Assembly: GCF_003313465.1 (NCBI RefSeq) | Contig: NZ_KZ845670.1 | Coordinates: forward strand, 62,001 to 126,000 | Length of the DNA: 64,000 nucleotides | Direction: 5' to 3' | Source: Thermoflavimicrobium daqui | GTDB taxonomy: Bacteria; Bacillota; Bacilli; Thermoactinomycetales; Thermoactinomycetaceae | Shown here: in pieces, positions 1 to 9,786 of the stretch | How positions within the stretch are numbered: the stretch's first letter is position 1 | How the letters are laid out: each line of letters opens with the position of its first letter | Notes under the pieces: model-generated | Told to the model about the DNA's origin: nothing | Seen by the model: only the letters and a program-made list of their open reading frames with translations | Databases searched by the model: none | Position numbers and translations under genes: made by a program

Positions 1-37
1 TATCACATCAATCATAGAATAAGAGGAGTGGTTTATC

Positions 38-994
38 ATGAGGAAACTTCGTTCATTTTCCTTTATCTTTGTTTTGACTGGTTTACTTATGTTTTGTCTG
101 ATGTCTACTGTTCAATCCTCTTCTGCAGCCAATCCATCTGATCTAGATACTTCCATTTCTAAAAATCTAATAACCAATGAAGAGAGTTACGATGCTATGC
201 CCGCTGTATCAGAGCAGCAGTCCATTTCGCCTGCTTATCAAGGATCAGGTAAACTACATCCACAAGAAATCCCAATCCTTCCTAGTCAACAGAAGCCAGA
301 TATTACGACTCATTCTATCATTGGAAAAGACAATCGAGCACAAGTTAAGAATACCAAATCATACCCATACAGCGCGATTGCATTTATTGAATTACCGAAA
401 AATTATGTATGTACAGGTTGGTTTATAAGTCCCGATACTGTCGTAACAGCTGGTCACTGTGTTTATGATGTCTCGAAAAAAAATGGATTAAAAGGTTGGG
501 TCCCTTGGGCGAAAATTTATCCAGGACGAAACGGTTCCTCCTCTCCGTATGGTTATGCCGATGCAACTTATTTATATACAGTGAAAGGCTGGACCAACAG
601 TAATGATCCAAAATATGATTATGGTGCGATTAAGATCAACCGTCCTCTAGGCAATCAAACCGGTTGGTTCGGTTATCGATGGCAATCAGCTAGTTTAAAC
701 GGAATTGGTGAAAATATTGCCGGATATCCTGCCAGTAAACCACAAACCATGTGGCAACATTCTGATAAAATTAGAAAAAACAAAGATAGACAACTCGGTT
801 ATCAAAACGACACAGAAGGTGGGCAAAGTGGTTCACCTGTGTATGAGCCTAATAATTCCAAGTGTAAAGGTCCTTGCGGAATTGCTATTCATGCATATGG
901 AACAGGTCTCTACAATGATAATCACAACTACGGAACACGGATTACCAAGGACGTATTTGACAATCTGAGTAATTGGAAGAATGCCAAAAAATAG
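38..994 (+). CDS. Secreted V8-like (glutamyl endopeptidase type) serine protease
   Basis: A 318-aa secreted trypsin-fold protease. Residues 1-31 form a signal peptide (basic start, hydrophobic core, SSSAA end). A propeptide follows to about residue 105. The catalytic triad is visible as His140 in TAGHC, Asp194 in KYDYG and Ser264 in GGQSGSP. Cys125/Cys141 and Cys276/Cys280 are placed to form disulfides. The N-terminal order and GGQSGSP resemble Bacillus glutamyl endopeptidase (S1B family), which would act outside the cell. The ATG follows AGAGGAG. A hairpin terminator follows the gene, so it is probably monocistronic. Glu specificity is inferred from family resemblance only. Confidence 0.88.
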   Translation: MRKLRSFSFIFVLTGLLMFCLMSTVQSSSAANPSDLDTSISKNLITNEESYDAMPAVSEQQSISPAYQGSGKLHPQEIPILPSQQKPDITTHSIIGKDNRAQVKNTKSYPYSAIAFIELPKNYVCTGWFISPDTVVTAGHCVYDVSKKNGLKGWVPWAKIYPGRNGSSSPYGYADATYLYTVKGWTNSNDPKYDYGAIKINRPLGNQTGWFGYRWQSASLNGIGENIAGYPASKPQTMWQHSDKIRKNKDRQLGYQNDTEGGQSGSPVYEPNNSKCKGPCGIAIHAYGTGLYNDNHNYGTRITKDVFDNLSNWKNAKK

Positions 995-1024
995 AAATGG
1001 CTTCAAACAAGAGTTTGTTACTAC

Positions 1025-1060
1025 AGGGGATTCTTTCGTCAAGAACTCCCCTTATTTCTA
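1025..1060 (+). terminator. Rho-independent terminator after the protease gene
   Basis: AGGGGATTCTT pairs with AAGAACTCCCCT with one bulge and a 5-nt loop, followed by a U-rich stretch. It separates the protease from the lipoprotein gene. Confidence 0.7.
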
Positions 1061-1086
1061 TTTTCTATAGTAAAGGGGAGAAATCT

Positions 1087-1461
1087 ATGTTTTTTAGAAG
1101 GATTAGTTATTTTTTCGTATCTATTCTATTACTGTTTCTAATTGGATGTCATGATCAGTCTTCAACCCATCATGAGCCTACTCTTCCTCCTAAATTAGAA
1201 TACAGCCTGTTGAAAGGAATAGTCACAAACGAACGTGGAGAACCCATTGCTCAAGCTGGGATTAATCCTATCCCGCAGTTCCAAGTCGCCTTACCAGAAA
1301 TCGGGAAACAGACCGACAATCAAGGGAAATTTGAGTGGAATTTACCAGTAGGGAAATATCAGATTCAAATCAGTAAAGAGGGATATCAAGTCAGTACAAG
1401 CGAAATCAATTTAACCAAAAAAGGGATGACCCTGCGTATTGTTTTAAAGGAGAAAAAATAA
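1087..1461 (+). CDS. Small lipoprotein with carboxypeptidase-regulatory-like (Ig-fold) domain
   Basis: A 124-aa predicted lipoprotein. The start ATG lies 6 nt after AAAGGGGAG; a longer frame begins upstream but lacks a ribosome site. The lipobox LFLIGC puts the lipidated Cys at residue 21. Residues about 43-115 read as one beta-sandwich CarboxypepD_reg-like repeat (GIVTNERGEPIAQAGI, then a GKFEWNLPVGKYQI strand pair). Such domains are usually structural or binding modules on surface proteins. No catalytic residues are recognisable, and its partner is unknown. Confidence 0.75.
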   Translation: MFFRRISYFFVSILLLFLIGCHDQSSTHHEPTLPPKLEYSLLKGIVTNERGEPIAQAGINPIPQFQVALPEIGKQTDNQGKFEWNLPVGKYQIQISKEGYQVSTSEINLTKKGMTLRIVLKEKK

Positions 1462-1586
1462 TCGAATCCTATCGTATTTGTGTCATTACTTTTACACCTA
1501 TCCTTAACAGGGCAAGTGAACCACGGAAAAGATCGGAGTCGGATGTGTTTTTAAGGCAATCGAAAGAGGGGTCCATTTTAATTATA

Positions 1587-1625
1587 AAAGGGAACTATCT
1601 TTACAACAATAGTTCCCTTTTACAT
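1587..1625. terminator. Bidirectional terminator
   Basis: A perfect 12-bp stem (AAAGGGAACTAT / ATAGTTCCCTTT) with a 10-nt loop and T/A runs on both sides. It lies between the convergent lipoprotein and MOSC genes. The 125 bp before it hold nothing I recognise. Confidence 0.85.
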
Positions 1626-1630
1626 TGTTT

Positions 1631-2197
1631 TTATTGTAATGGATTAGCAAAATCGTTTACCAAAATCTTGATTTGATCTCCAGGCTTGATGGTTCCTGGT
1701 CGTTCTACCAAACAAACAATGCCCCTTTTCTTATAAGCAGCTCGGACAAACTTTTTCTCTAACTCTGGTACCATGGGGAGATTTTTTTGTATCACTTCAC
1801 CAGGAAAACGACAAGGTCTATTTTCTCCCATACAAACAAGCCCTGCTCCACTCGGAAATAATAGCCGAGAGCCCATCGTAAGTTGTGTAAGATTTGAAAG
1901 TCCACTAATCAGTAGATTTGCCCCTAGCCACTCGGGAAGAATTGCTTTCACACCTAATTCTTTTGCTATGACATCTAATTCTTCAACGGATAATATACTA
2001 ATTTGTCGTCGATTAAAGATTTCTGTATCCTTTGGATACATGGGTTGACGAGTATCAGCACGTGCAGTAATTCCAAAATGTCGATCACCAGGAATACCAC
2101 CATAAGTTAAATCGGCTTCTTCTAGTCGACGTGTAACAAAACTTTCCGTTTGATCAGCTATCATGACTGCTTCTACTTTAGCTAGAAGTTTTTTCAA
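1631..2197 (-). CDS. MOSC domain protein
   Basis: A 188-aa stand-alone MOSC domain (molybdenum cofactor sulfurase C-terminal fold). The family's conserved Cys is in GENRPCRFPG (Cys129), and the GGIPGDRHFG and TMGSRLLFPSGAGL segments fit the fold. Proteins of this size, such as YiiM-like ones, handle molybdenum cofactor or carry sulfur for N-hydroxylated base reduction. No molybdoenzyme genes are nearby, so the substrate is open. It lies 15 bp downstream of the HTH gene on the same strand and is probably co-transcribed with it. Confidence 0.82.
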   Translation of the reverse strand: MKKLLAKVEAVMIADQTESFVTRRLEEADLTYGGIPGDRHFGITARADTRQPMYPKDTEIFNRRQISILSVEELDVIAKELGVKAILPEWLGANLLISGLSNLTQLTMGSRLLFPSGAGLVCMGENRPCRFPGEVIQKNLPMVPELEKKFVRAAYKKRGIVCLVERPGTIKPGDQIKILVNDFANPLQ

Positions 2198-2212
2198 CTT
2201 GACACCTCTTGA

Positions 2213-3001
2213 TTAATAGCCCAATTTTTGTCTTTCCAATTCCCTACCATATTGGATATTTGCATATTTAATGAGTACTGGAATAGCTGTCTCAATTAGC
2301 TTAAGAGCACTACCATAATATTTTCCTCTTGGTGAACGAAATGGGCAGATATAATATCCCTTTTCCGTTTGCTCAATGGTAGCATAACGATCATCTTCTT
2401 TAAATAATGTAGTAAACAATACCTCTTTGGCTCGCTTTAACACTTCTTCTCGATCATTTAGCCTTTTTATTTGTTCCTGCCAAATCTTCATCACTTTTTC
2501 TCTGGAGATCTTTTCTTTTTCCACTAAAGGTGCTTCATCAAATTCTTCTTCATCTCCTTCGTCTTGCATGATTTCAACAGGCACTCCCCCGTGATCTTCT
2601 GATTTTGCATACAAAAGAGATAAATCGAACAAATAGTGGTCATCGATTTCCGGTTCCTGTTTCTTTATCTTGTTTATTCCTTTATCCGAAAGTTCCTTAC
2701 GGAGGTACTCTAGTTCTGCTTTTAGTTGCTCATTTTCTGCTAATAATGTATCTCGTTCTTTTTTTAGTACTTCATAGGCTTCATAGATGTGGATAGTCGA
2801 TGTTTGACTATCTTGTGACTTCTTAGACTGTATAAACTGGATCAAGTGTTTTTGATCCACTCTCCAGCCTTCTTTTCGGTTTTTGGGGCGCTTTCCTTTA
2901 AGTTTCCCTTCACGAAGCCAGCGACGAATCATATGATCACTAACTGATACGCCTTCACTTTTTAATAGATCTAGCGCTTCTTTTACTGTAAGCCACGCCA
3001 C
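2213..3001 (-). CDS. HTH / coiled-coil DNA-binding protein of unknown role
   Basis: A 262-aa protein whose first 60 residues form a MerR/excisionase-type winged helix (LTVKEALDLL, SDHMIRRWLREGKLKG, then the wing GWRVDQKHLIQFI). Residues about 75-110 are a heptad-rich coiled coil. An acidic linker (EDEGDEEEFDE type) leads to a C-terminal region with an aromatic patch (YYICPFRSPRGKYYG). I do not recognise a named family. The fold suggests a DNA-binding regulator or chromosome-associated protein. It precedes the MOSC gene. Confidence 0.6.
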   Translation of the reverse strand: MAWLTVKEALDLLKSEGVSVSDHMIRRWLREGKLKGKRPKNRKEGWRVDQKHLIQFIQSKKSQDSQTSTIHIYEAYEVLKKERDTLLAENEQLKAELEYLRKELSDKGINKIKKQEPEIDDHYLFDLSLLYAKSEDHGGVPVEIMQDEGDEEEFDEAPLVEKEKISREKVMKIWQEQIKRLNDREEVLKRAKEVLFTTLFKEDDRYATIEQTEKGYYICPFRSPRGKYYGSALKLIETAIPVLIKYANIQYGRELERQKLGY

Positions 3002-3379
3002 TTGTATACACCTCTATACCCTATTCTATTACTAACTGAAGGGTTAGTAATATTAAAGACCATTGTACTGAAAAAACAAAAGATATTCTAGAACACAGTA
3101 CGTTAGAAAAAGCGAGATTATTAACCTTTCTTCACTATTAATGGCTCTTTTTATATAAAAAAGCCTCTCTCTTCCATATTCCTTAACTAAAATTCCCCCG
3201 ATCTATTGCTTTCCTTTAGTAGATTCCGTAATCATGGTAGACATGATTCTATATGACTAAATCTTATAAGTCCTTGTCTAAACGGTAAAAATAGAAAAAC
3301 CCCTAATATCTAAAGACTAACGTCTATATATCAAGGGTTTATCACTATCTTTTTTCTTATATAACCTCTTTGCATTCCA
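3002..3379. other. Intergenic region with one terminator
   Basis: 378 bp between two minus-strand genes. It holds the upstream region of the HTH gene, a weak A/T-rich hairpin near 3150-3170, and at 3297-3340 a nested hairpin (AAACCC/GGGTTT closing an AGAC/GTCT stem). The latter has a T-rich tail on the minus strand and probably ends the EamA gene. I saw no small gene. Confidence 0.5.
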
Positions 3380-4288
3380 CTATGAACAACTATTCTCTTT
3401 AACATTTGATTGCTGAAGTGTAACTTTACGATTAGCAATCATGATCCCAAGGAGGATTAAGAATACTCCTACCCATTGCAGCCATGTTATCTGCTCCCTT
3501 AATACGATATGTGACATAATAATCACTGTTGGTAGCTCGATCGAGCTTAGGATTGCTCCTAATCCAGTTCCTACATGTGGCAGTGCTCGAGCAAAGAGGA
3601 TGGTTGGAATCATTGTACTAAAAATCCCTAACAATCCACCCCAAATCCACAGGCCTTTTGGTAAGGCACCACTTATCAAAAACTCTGGCGGATATATGAT
3701 AAAGATAAAGATCATCGTTCCCGTCTGCATAAGTGCACTTCGAAATAATGGATAAACATGATTGGCCACATTTCCACTAAAGTGTAAAAATCCAGTATAG
3801 CTTGCAGCAGCAATTAAACCATAGATGATCCCTCTGGTCGAAATTTGCTCTAGAGGGGTACTTGTTAATCCTGCTGCAAAATAAGTTCCTAATAAGATCA
3901 CAGCTATCGCAACCCATTGATGAACGAGTGGCCATTTTCGTTTCTGAAACGATTCAACAATCATTCCCATCCAAGCAAACTGAAATAAAAGAATAATCCC
4001 TATACTTACAGGCAATTCTTTCAATGATAAATAATAAAAGATACCAGTCATCCCTGAAGCTACACCGCAAACAACTAAAGAGAATACATTTTTTTTACGA
4101 ACTTCCCTTACTTTTTTGATCATTGGCAAAAAAATAAGCCATAATCCCAAACATCCGATAAATGCTTGTGCCCCTGTTATCTCCTTGGGAGTAAAACCAG
4201 CTTGATAACCAAGTTTGATCACTGCGGACATGGCTCCATATGAAGCAGCACCTAGTAGGACTGAACCAATCGCAACAAAGCGTTTCAT
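3380..4288 (-). CDS. EamA/DMT-family transporter
   Basis: A 302-aa integral membrane protein with ten predicted transmembrane segments, arranged as two EamA repeats (about 5-137 and 150-285). The second repeat carries the family signature near PTVIIMSHIVLREQITWLQWVGVFLILLG. It belongs to the drug/metabolite transporter superfamily, probably exporting a small metabolite across the cytoplasmic membrane; the substrate is not predictable. The RBS GGAGGAGCAACG sits just upstream. Confidence 0.8.
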   Translation of the reverse strand: MKRFVAIGSVLLGAASYGAMSAVIKLGYQAGFTPKEITGAQAFIGCLGLWLIFLPMIKKVREVRKKNVFSLVVCGVASGMTGIFYYLSLKELPVSIGIILLFQFAWMGMIVESFQKRKWPLVHQWVAIAVILLGTYFAAGLTSTPLEQISTRGIIYGLIAAASYTGFLHFSGNVANHVYPLFRSALMQTGTMIFIFIIYPPEFLISGALPKGLWIWGGLLGIFSTMIPTILFARALPHVGTGLGAILSSIELPTVIIMSHIVLREQITWLQWVGVFLILLGIMIANRKVTLQQSNVKENSCS

Positions 4289-4319
4289 ATCAAAACGTTG
4301 CTCCTCCTCCCCAAATATA

Positions 4320-4355
4320 TAAAAATAGCCCCCAAATATAGGAGCTATTTTTATT
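4320..4355 (-). terminator. Terminator after resE
   Basis: AAAAATAGC and GCTATTTTT form a 9-bp stem with T-rich flanks. It lies 107 bp past the resE stop and upstream of the EamA gene. Confidence 0.65.
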
Positions 4356-4461
4356 TAATCATACTTTTAATCTTTTTTATAGAGGTTATCTTCTAAATCA
4401 GCTGCTTATCGCTCTGAACTAAGGAATAATTAGATTTTAGAGTCAATCATATCATATACTT

Positions 4462-6216
4462 TTATAGTTTTAATTCAGCATCCTCGGGTACTTCGACAGG
4501 AAGCTGGATGGAGAAAACGGTTCCTTTTCCAATCTGACTGCGAACAGTCGCATTTCCTTGATGTGCAGTCACTAAGTGCTTCACAATCGAAAGTCCTAAA
4601 CCAGTACCACCCGATTGACCACGGGTTCTTGCTTTATCCGCTTTATAGAAGCGTTCAAATACAAAAGGAAGATCTTCTTCTGGAATCCCTGTTCCTGTAT
4701 CTTCGACTTCGATGAACATATTTTTCTCATTCCAAAATGCACGTACAGTTACCTTCCCACCTTGTGGTGTATGACGAATAGCGTTATCTACCAAGTTAGT
4801 AAGTACTTGTTCGATTTTATCCTCATCCCACCGAACAAAGGGGAGATCTTCCGCCACTTCACCAATTACTTCGACATCTCGATCACGTGCCAAGTTTTGG
4901 AATTTACGAACAACACGTTGAACAAACATGGATACATCTAAGTCAGATAGCTGTACTTGAATATGTCCTGCCTCCATCCGAGCAAGATCAAGAAGTTCGC
5001 GAACTAAACGGCCCATTCGCATGGACTCTTCATTGATCACTTGAGCGATCTCTTTCACTTCTTCAGGCGACTGCGCAATATCATCAATCAATGCTTCACT
5101 GTATCCTTGAAGCATGGCTAAAGGCGTCCGTAGTTCATGCGACACATTGGCTACAAAGTCTTTACGCATCTTATCTAAGCGACGCTCTTCAGTCACATCT
5201 CGGAATACGGCTACAGCACCTCGTAATTGACCTCGAGCATAAAGAGGAGCCATGACTACAGCCCATGTTCTACCTTGTTCCGTAATATCACCAAAATGTT
5301 CTTTCTCCTCTTTAACAACCGTATCAAAAAAATCTTTCAGTGGAGGAGGTAATGTGGCTTTCAAACTAAGTTCACCAGGCTCACGAAAAATCGCCAATAA
5401 GCGATCAGCTGGTGGATTCGTCATGATGACTTTGCCCTTCGCATTTAAAGTAATAACTCCGTCAGTCATACTACGTAGTATACTGGTTAGCTGTTCTTTT
5501 TCATGAGAAAGCATATTAACTAAATCATCTAATTGTCCAGCCATTCTATTGAAGGTTAAAGAAAGATCTGCAATCTCATCTTTTTCATGCTCTCTGACAT
5601 GAACTCGAGCTGTAAAATCCCCTTTCGCCATCTTTTCAGCTGCCTTTTTCATTTGAATCAGCGGCTGAGAAATTCGTGTAGATAAAAAGAAAGCGAAAAT
5701 GGTTGTTAGAGCGATCCCAATTAAAGCAGAGTAAAGAATCCACATTTTAAGGTCTTCTTCGATTGACTCATTTAAAGGCTGATAAAATATCAACGTAACT
5801 TGGTCATTTGTTAAATGGTAAGGAACCGCAGCTAACATGATATCACCATGTTTCGCTTCGACCTTCCCTGTTTGAATATATACATCGTTCTCAGAAACTT
5901 TACTTGTATCAACGAGTTGAATTACCTCTTCAGCTACAGGTAATGAATCAGGCTTTGATTTGGATGTATCTATTTTTCCTTGTGAATTCATCACAATCAT
6001 ATAAGTATCGAATATTTTACTAACCTCTTGGACATGATTTAAATCAGCACTCTTTGATCGAATCTCCTTTGCGAGACGTTCTAAGCTCTCTTTATGTGTT
6101 CGTGTATACGTATTATCAACTTGTTCATTTAAAAACAGGCTTAAAGCAATAAGCACAACTGATACAAGTATGATAATGGTTAACCATAGTTTCCCTACTA
6201 CACTTCGTAATATCAC
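4462..6216 (-). CDS. resE: Sensor histidine kinase ResE
   Basis: A 584-aa membrane histidine kinase. TM1 is about residues 9-28 and TM2 about 159-179, flanking an extracytoplasmic sensor domain. A HAMP domain (180-232), a PAS domain (about 240-340), a HisKA box with phospho-acceptor His360 (NVSHELRTPL) and a HATPase_c domain with an N box, DTGTGIP and GGTGLGLSI follow. In Bacillus, ResE senses oxygen limitation and NO and phosphorylates ResD. The start overlaps the resD stop by 4 bp, and position next to resB/resC supports the name. Confidence 0.93.
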   Translation of the reverse strand: MILRSVVGKLWLTIIILVSVVLIALSLFLNEQVDNTYTRTHKESLERLAKEIRSKSADLNHVQEVSKIFDTYMIVMNSQGKIDTSKSKPDSLPVAEEVIQLVDTSKVSENDVYIQTGKVEAKHGDIMLAAVPYHLTNDQVTLIFYQPLNESIEEDLKMWILYSALIGIALTTIFAFFLSTRISQPLIQMKKAAEKMAKGDFTARVHVREHEKDEIADLSLTFNRMAGQLDDLVNMLSHEKEQLTSILRSMTDGVITLNAKGKVIMTNPPADRLLAIFREPGELSLKATLPPPLKDFFDTVVKEEKEHFGDITEQGRTWAVVMAPLYARGQLRGAVAVFRDVTEERRLDKMRKDFVANVSHELRTPLAMLQGYSEALIDDIAQSPEEVKEIAQVINEESMRMGRLVRELLDLARMEAGHIQVQLSDLDVSMFVQRVVRKFQNLARDRDVEVIGEVAEDLPFVRWDEDKIEQVLTNLVDNAIRHTPQGGKVTVRAFWNEKNMFIEVEDTGTGIPEEDLPFVFERFYKADKARTRGQSGGTGLGLSIVKHLVTAHQGNATVRSQIGKGTVFSIQLPVEVPEDAELKL

Positions 6217-6929
6217 TCTTTCGGCACCTCTAATTTATAACCGACTCCCCAAACGGTCGTAATCATTTGTGCTGCTCTTTTCGAAGCACGATTTAGTTTT
6301 TCACGTAAACGTTTGACATGTGTATCTACAGTACGTAAATCTCCAAAAAACTCATAATGCCAAACATCACGTAACAAGGTTTCACGTGTAAAAACCTTAT
6401 CAGGTGATTTAGCTAGGTAATATAATAACTCATATTCTTTGGGAGTTAAATTAATGGCTTTGCCTCCCGCTTTAACCTCATGTGCATCGTGGTCAATCTG
6501 TAGATCCGGAAATACAATCACATTATGTGTTTCCGTATTGGTTGAAAGATAAGCAGTAGCTGACGCACGACGTAAGACCGCTTTCACACGATGTACCAAC
6601 TCACGTGGGCTAAACGGCTTTACAACGTAATCGTCTGTACCAGCTTCAAAGCCTTCAATCCGATTGGCTTCTTCTCCTCTGGCTGTCAACATAATAATCG
6701 GTGTTGCTTTATTCTTACGAATCTCCTGACACACATTTAGACCATCTACGCCCGGAAGCATTAGATCTAATAGAATTAAATCATAGTTTTTTTCTGAAGC
6801 CTTAACTAACGCTTCTTCTCCATCTTCAGCTTCATCAATCTTGTAACCCTCTCTTTCCAAATACATACGAAGTAATCTTCGAATTCTTGATTCATCATCA
6901 ACTACTAAAATATGATATTGCCTATCCAT
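6213..6929 (-). CDS. resD: Response regulator ResD
   Basis: A 238-aa OmpR-family response regulator. The receiver domain has the acidic pair Asp11/Asp12, phospho-acceptor Asp55 (LLDLMLPG), the conserved Thr (MLTARG) and Lys in VVKPFSPRE. The C-terminal winged helix ends in the usual RTVDTHVKRLREKL and VWGVGYK motifs. It is the cognate regulator of the kinase whose gene overlaps it downstream. In Bacillus it activates cytochrome biogenesis and anaerobic respiration genes. Confidence 0.94.
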   Translation of the reverse strand: MDRQYHILVVDDESRIRRLLRMYLEREGYKIDEAEDGEEALVKASEKNYDLILLDLMLPGVDGLNVCQEIRKNKATPIIMLTARGEEANRIEGFEAGTDDYVVKPFSPRELVHRVKAVLRRASATAYLSTNTETHNVIVFPDLQIDHDAHEVKAGGKAINLTPKEYELLYYLAKSPDKVFTRETLLRDVWHYEFFGDLRTVDTHVKRLREKLNRASKRAAQMITTVWGVGYKLEVPKE

Positions 6930-6991
6930 GGTTTCACCTCATGCGAACAATCGATCTTTTTCTTTCATTTTTTTATTCTATTTTATAACTT

Positions 6992-8206
6992 TTACGCGTA
7001 AGAATGTAGACCGGAAATTACCATATTAATTACAATTTGATTGAACATGATGATCACATAGCCACCAACAGCTAACCATGAGGACTTCATTCCATGCCAG
7101 CCACGGGATAAACGCAAATGAAGATAGACACTATAAAATAGCCAAGTAATTAGTGCCCAAACTTCTTTGGGGTCCCATCCCCAGAAACGACCCCAAGCTT
7201 CATGTGCCCAAATCATTGCGAAAATCAATGCTCCCAATGTAAAAATAGGGAACCCAATCGCAATTGAACGGTAACTAATCTCATCAAGTAATTCAGGATT
7301 CCATTTTTTAACCAAAGGATAAAGGATTTCAGTTAGTCGTTTTTTTGTGAATAAGCGGATCAACCCATACAAAATCAATCCGGTTATGATTCCCCAAAAC
7401 GTAGAGTTTACATTTTTAGCAGCATTTTGCCCTTTCATCCAGCTTGGTACTTCAAATAAAGGCTCTTTTTGTCCAAGGAAGGAATCCATCTTAACTACCT
7501 TTCCTTCATGGGGGCCAAAAATCGGTGGTAAATCAAATTTTTGTGTAACTTGTTTCCCTTCTATTTGTGCTGTAATTTCCGCTTGATATCCGAGTGCACC
7601 TGAAACAAAACTACTCAAAATAAAGCTTACCCACATCAAGACAACCACTAAAGTCACTTCCAAGTAGGCTGCATTTTTTCCACTTTTTTTGTTACCAACT
7701 TGGTTAATTAAATAAACCAATCCAGCAGCAAATCCAACTGCAAAGGCACCTGACCCAAGAGCGGCAACTGTTACGTGAATATATAACCAATGGCTCTGCA
7801 AGGCTGGGATGAGTGGCTGTATATCTTTAGGAAAAACGGAGGCATATGCAAGCAAAATGACGGCTAGTGGCATTACAAAAGCACCTAATACTACCGTGCG
7901 ATAAATAAAGAAGAGCACAATAAAGGAGAGGACCACCGTAAAACATAAAAACGCCGTAAACTCAAACATATTACTCGTTGGGAAATGTCCACTAATAAAT
8001 ATTCGGGTAATGGTAAAAGCAATCTGAAACACTACACCAATAATAGCAAGTCCTACAGCAATATTCCCCCACTTTCGCTCTCTTTGTTTGGGCTCTTCAC
8101 CTTTTTTACCCTTTATACCCATCACAAAAGCAACAGAGGAAAGTAAATAAAGGAAAAAAGTACAAAGCAATAGATTTTCCATTAGCTGTTCCATTATATC
8201 ACCCAC
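6992..8206 (-). CDS. resC: Cytochrome c biogenesis protein ResC/CcsA (CcsB-type)
   Basis: A 404-aa protein with multiple membrane segments. It carries the tryptophan-rich haem-handling WWD motif (WGRFWGWDPKEVW, near residue 340) and flanking conserved His residues. Together with ResB it forms the System II haem export and cytochrome c ligation complex. The frame opens MGDIMEQ; the second Met (8194) is an alternative start. The gene abuts resB directly. Confidence 0.92.
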   Translation of the reverse strand: MGDIMEQLMENLLLCTFFLYLLSSVAFVMGIKGKKGEEPKQRERKWGNIAVGLAIIGVVFQIAFTITRIFISGHFPTSNMFEFTAFLCFTVVLSFIVLFFIYRTVVLGAFVMPLAVILLAYASVFPKDIQPLIPALQSHWLYIHVTVAALGSGAFAVGFAAGLVYLINQVGNKKSGKNAAYLEVTLVVVLMWVSFILSSFVSGALGYQAEITAQIEGKQVTQKFDLPPIFGPHEGKVVKMDSFLGQKEPLFEVPSWMKGQNAAKNVNSTFWGIITGLILYGLIRLFTKKRLTEILYPLVKKWNPELLDEISYRSIAIGFPIFTLGALIFAMIWAHEAWGRFWGWDPKEVWALITWLFYSVYLHLRLSRGWHGMKSSWLAVGGYVIIMFNQIVINMVISGLHSYA

Positions 8207-9772
8207 CTATTCTTGAACCAATTTCAAATCGATTCCTGACTGTTTTCCTACTTGATTTAACTCACGACGTAGGGAAAACCAACTCTTATTGGTATGTGCT
8301 CCTAGGTAAAGGACACCATCTTTGTATCGTATCCAAACCCGACGATGATGCCAATAAAATCCCATCGCTAAGCCAATAAGACAGATAAAACCACCCACAA
8401 ATATGATAGGTAAGCTCTTATCTATACGAACCAATAAACCTGACGTTGGAATCATCTCAAAGCCAGCTAGTTTAATCACATATTTATTTTCTGGAGTGAG
8501 TGCATCGGCGTTCTCTCCAGAAATTACCCAAGAACGCTCACCTTCTTTTTGTCCTTTTTCTTTGACTTCAAAAATAAAAGCAGGTTTAACCACTTCTTGT
8601 GACTTAGTGATCGGTCTCCCATTTTCTAAAGCAAAATCGGGATAATACTCTAAAGCTCTCACTTCTAGATTGGAACCGACCGTATACACCTGATTGGGTT
8701 TAATATTACCTAGATCCACTAAAAAGGTTCCTTTGGACTGCTGACTCTTTTTATCCATGAGTTTCAGCTTAATCCCTTTTAGATTCGTTTGAGCATCAAC
8801 TTGAACCAAAAATAAGTCTTTATATTCAAAAGGATGGTTTACAATTGCGGACCCTCGGTGAACCGGTTTTAAGTTTCCGGATGAATCTTGTTGATATAAA
8901 ATTAACTTGGTTTGATATTTCTTAGGAATCCCTGCAAATTTTCCATCATATTGTTCAACGATGAATTTCTCATTTTTAACGTAGTAAGGTGTATCAGGAA
9001 CTTTTCTTGTTTGTCCCTCTTGAATATACATGGCTTGATCCAGATACCACCCTGGAATCAAGAAACGTAAAAGAACACCCAATAAAAATATGATGAGACC
9101 AATATGGTTAATATAAGGACCCCAACGGCTGATTCGTCCTTTTTCGGCAAGGATCGAATCTCCTTCTTGTCGAATTTGGTAGCGTCGTTTCTTTAGTGCA
9201 GTCGTAAGCGCATCAAATTTCTCTTCTTTCTTTTCATCAGCTACCGATTCCTGATAGGAAATACGTTGCCGTAATAGAAAGTCAGTACTTTTCTCTACCT
9301 TTTGATTTTTAAGGGCACGATAAAGAGGTATCACACGATCCAGACTACAAATAACAAGTGAGACACCAATCATCGCTAATAAGGTCATAAACCACCAAGA
9401 ATTATACATATCCGATAAGCCTAACTTATAGAACCATTCTCCCCAAATCCCATACTCCTGAGAATAAAATAGTTCGGGATTACTTGTTGCTGCTACACGC
9501 TCTTGTGGTAAGAGTGAACCGATTCCTGCAGCGATCAAAGTAATTAAAATGAGGATAATCGCCACTTTGACAGAGGAGAAAAAACTCCAAACTTGATCAA
9601 TGAAGTTTTTATGTTTTATCTGTGATCGACGCGCTTTTCCTTCATAGCGCATCTCTTGTTCAATCGTCTTTTTCTCCTTTGTTTCTTCTAAAAGCGGCTT
9701 TCCGCAATACTCACATAAAATAGTACCAATGGGGTTGTTATGTCCACATTCACACTTTGTATTTTCAATCAT
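8207..9772 (-). CDS. resB: Cytochrome c biogenesis protein ResB with N-terminal zinc ribbon
   Basis: A 521-aa ResB-domain protein with TM segments near 75-95, 125-145, 220-240 and a last one near 455-475. A large extracytoplasmic domain lies between the third and fourth. It is the partner of ResC in System II cytochrome c maturation. The first 25 residues form a zinc-ribbon-like motif (Cys7-x-Cys9 ... Cys20-x2-Cys23) that I do not recall in Bacillus ResB. The usual resA (thioredoxin-like) gene is missing between rluB and resB. Confidence 0.9.
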   Translation of the reverse strand: MIENTKCECGHNNPIGTILCEYCGKPLLEETKEKKTIEQEMRYEGKARRSQIKHKNFIDQVWSFFSSVKVAIILILITLIAAGIGSLLPQERVAATSNPELFYSQEYGIWGEWFYKLGLSDMYNSWWFMTLLAMIGVSLVICSLDRVIPLYRALKNQKVEKSTDFLLRQRISYQESVADEKKEEKFDALTTALKKRRYQIRQEGDSILAEKGRISRWGPYINHIGLIIFLLGVLLRFLIPGWYLDQAMYIQEGQTRKVPDTPYYVKNEKFIVEQYDGKFAGIPKKYQTKLILYQQDSSGNLKPVHRGSAIVNHPFEYKDLFLVQVDAQTNLKGIKLKLMDKKSQQSKGTFLVDLGNIKPNQVYTVGSNLEVRALEYYPDFALENGRPITKSQEVVKPAFIFEVKEKGQKEGERSWVISGENADALTPENKYVIKLAGFEMIPTSGLLVRIDKSLPIIFVGGFICLIGLAMGFYWHHRRVWIRYKDGVLYLGAHTNKSWFSLRRELNQVGKQSGIDLKLVQE

Positions 9773-9786
9773 TCCATTCCCCCCAT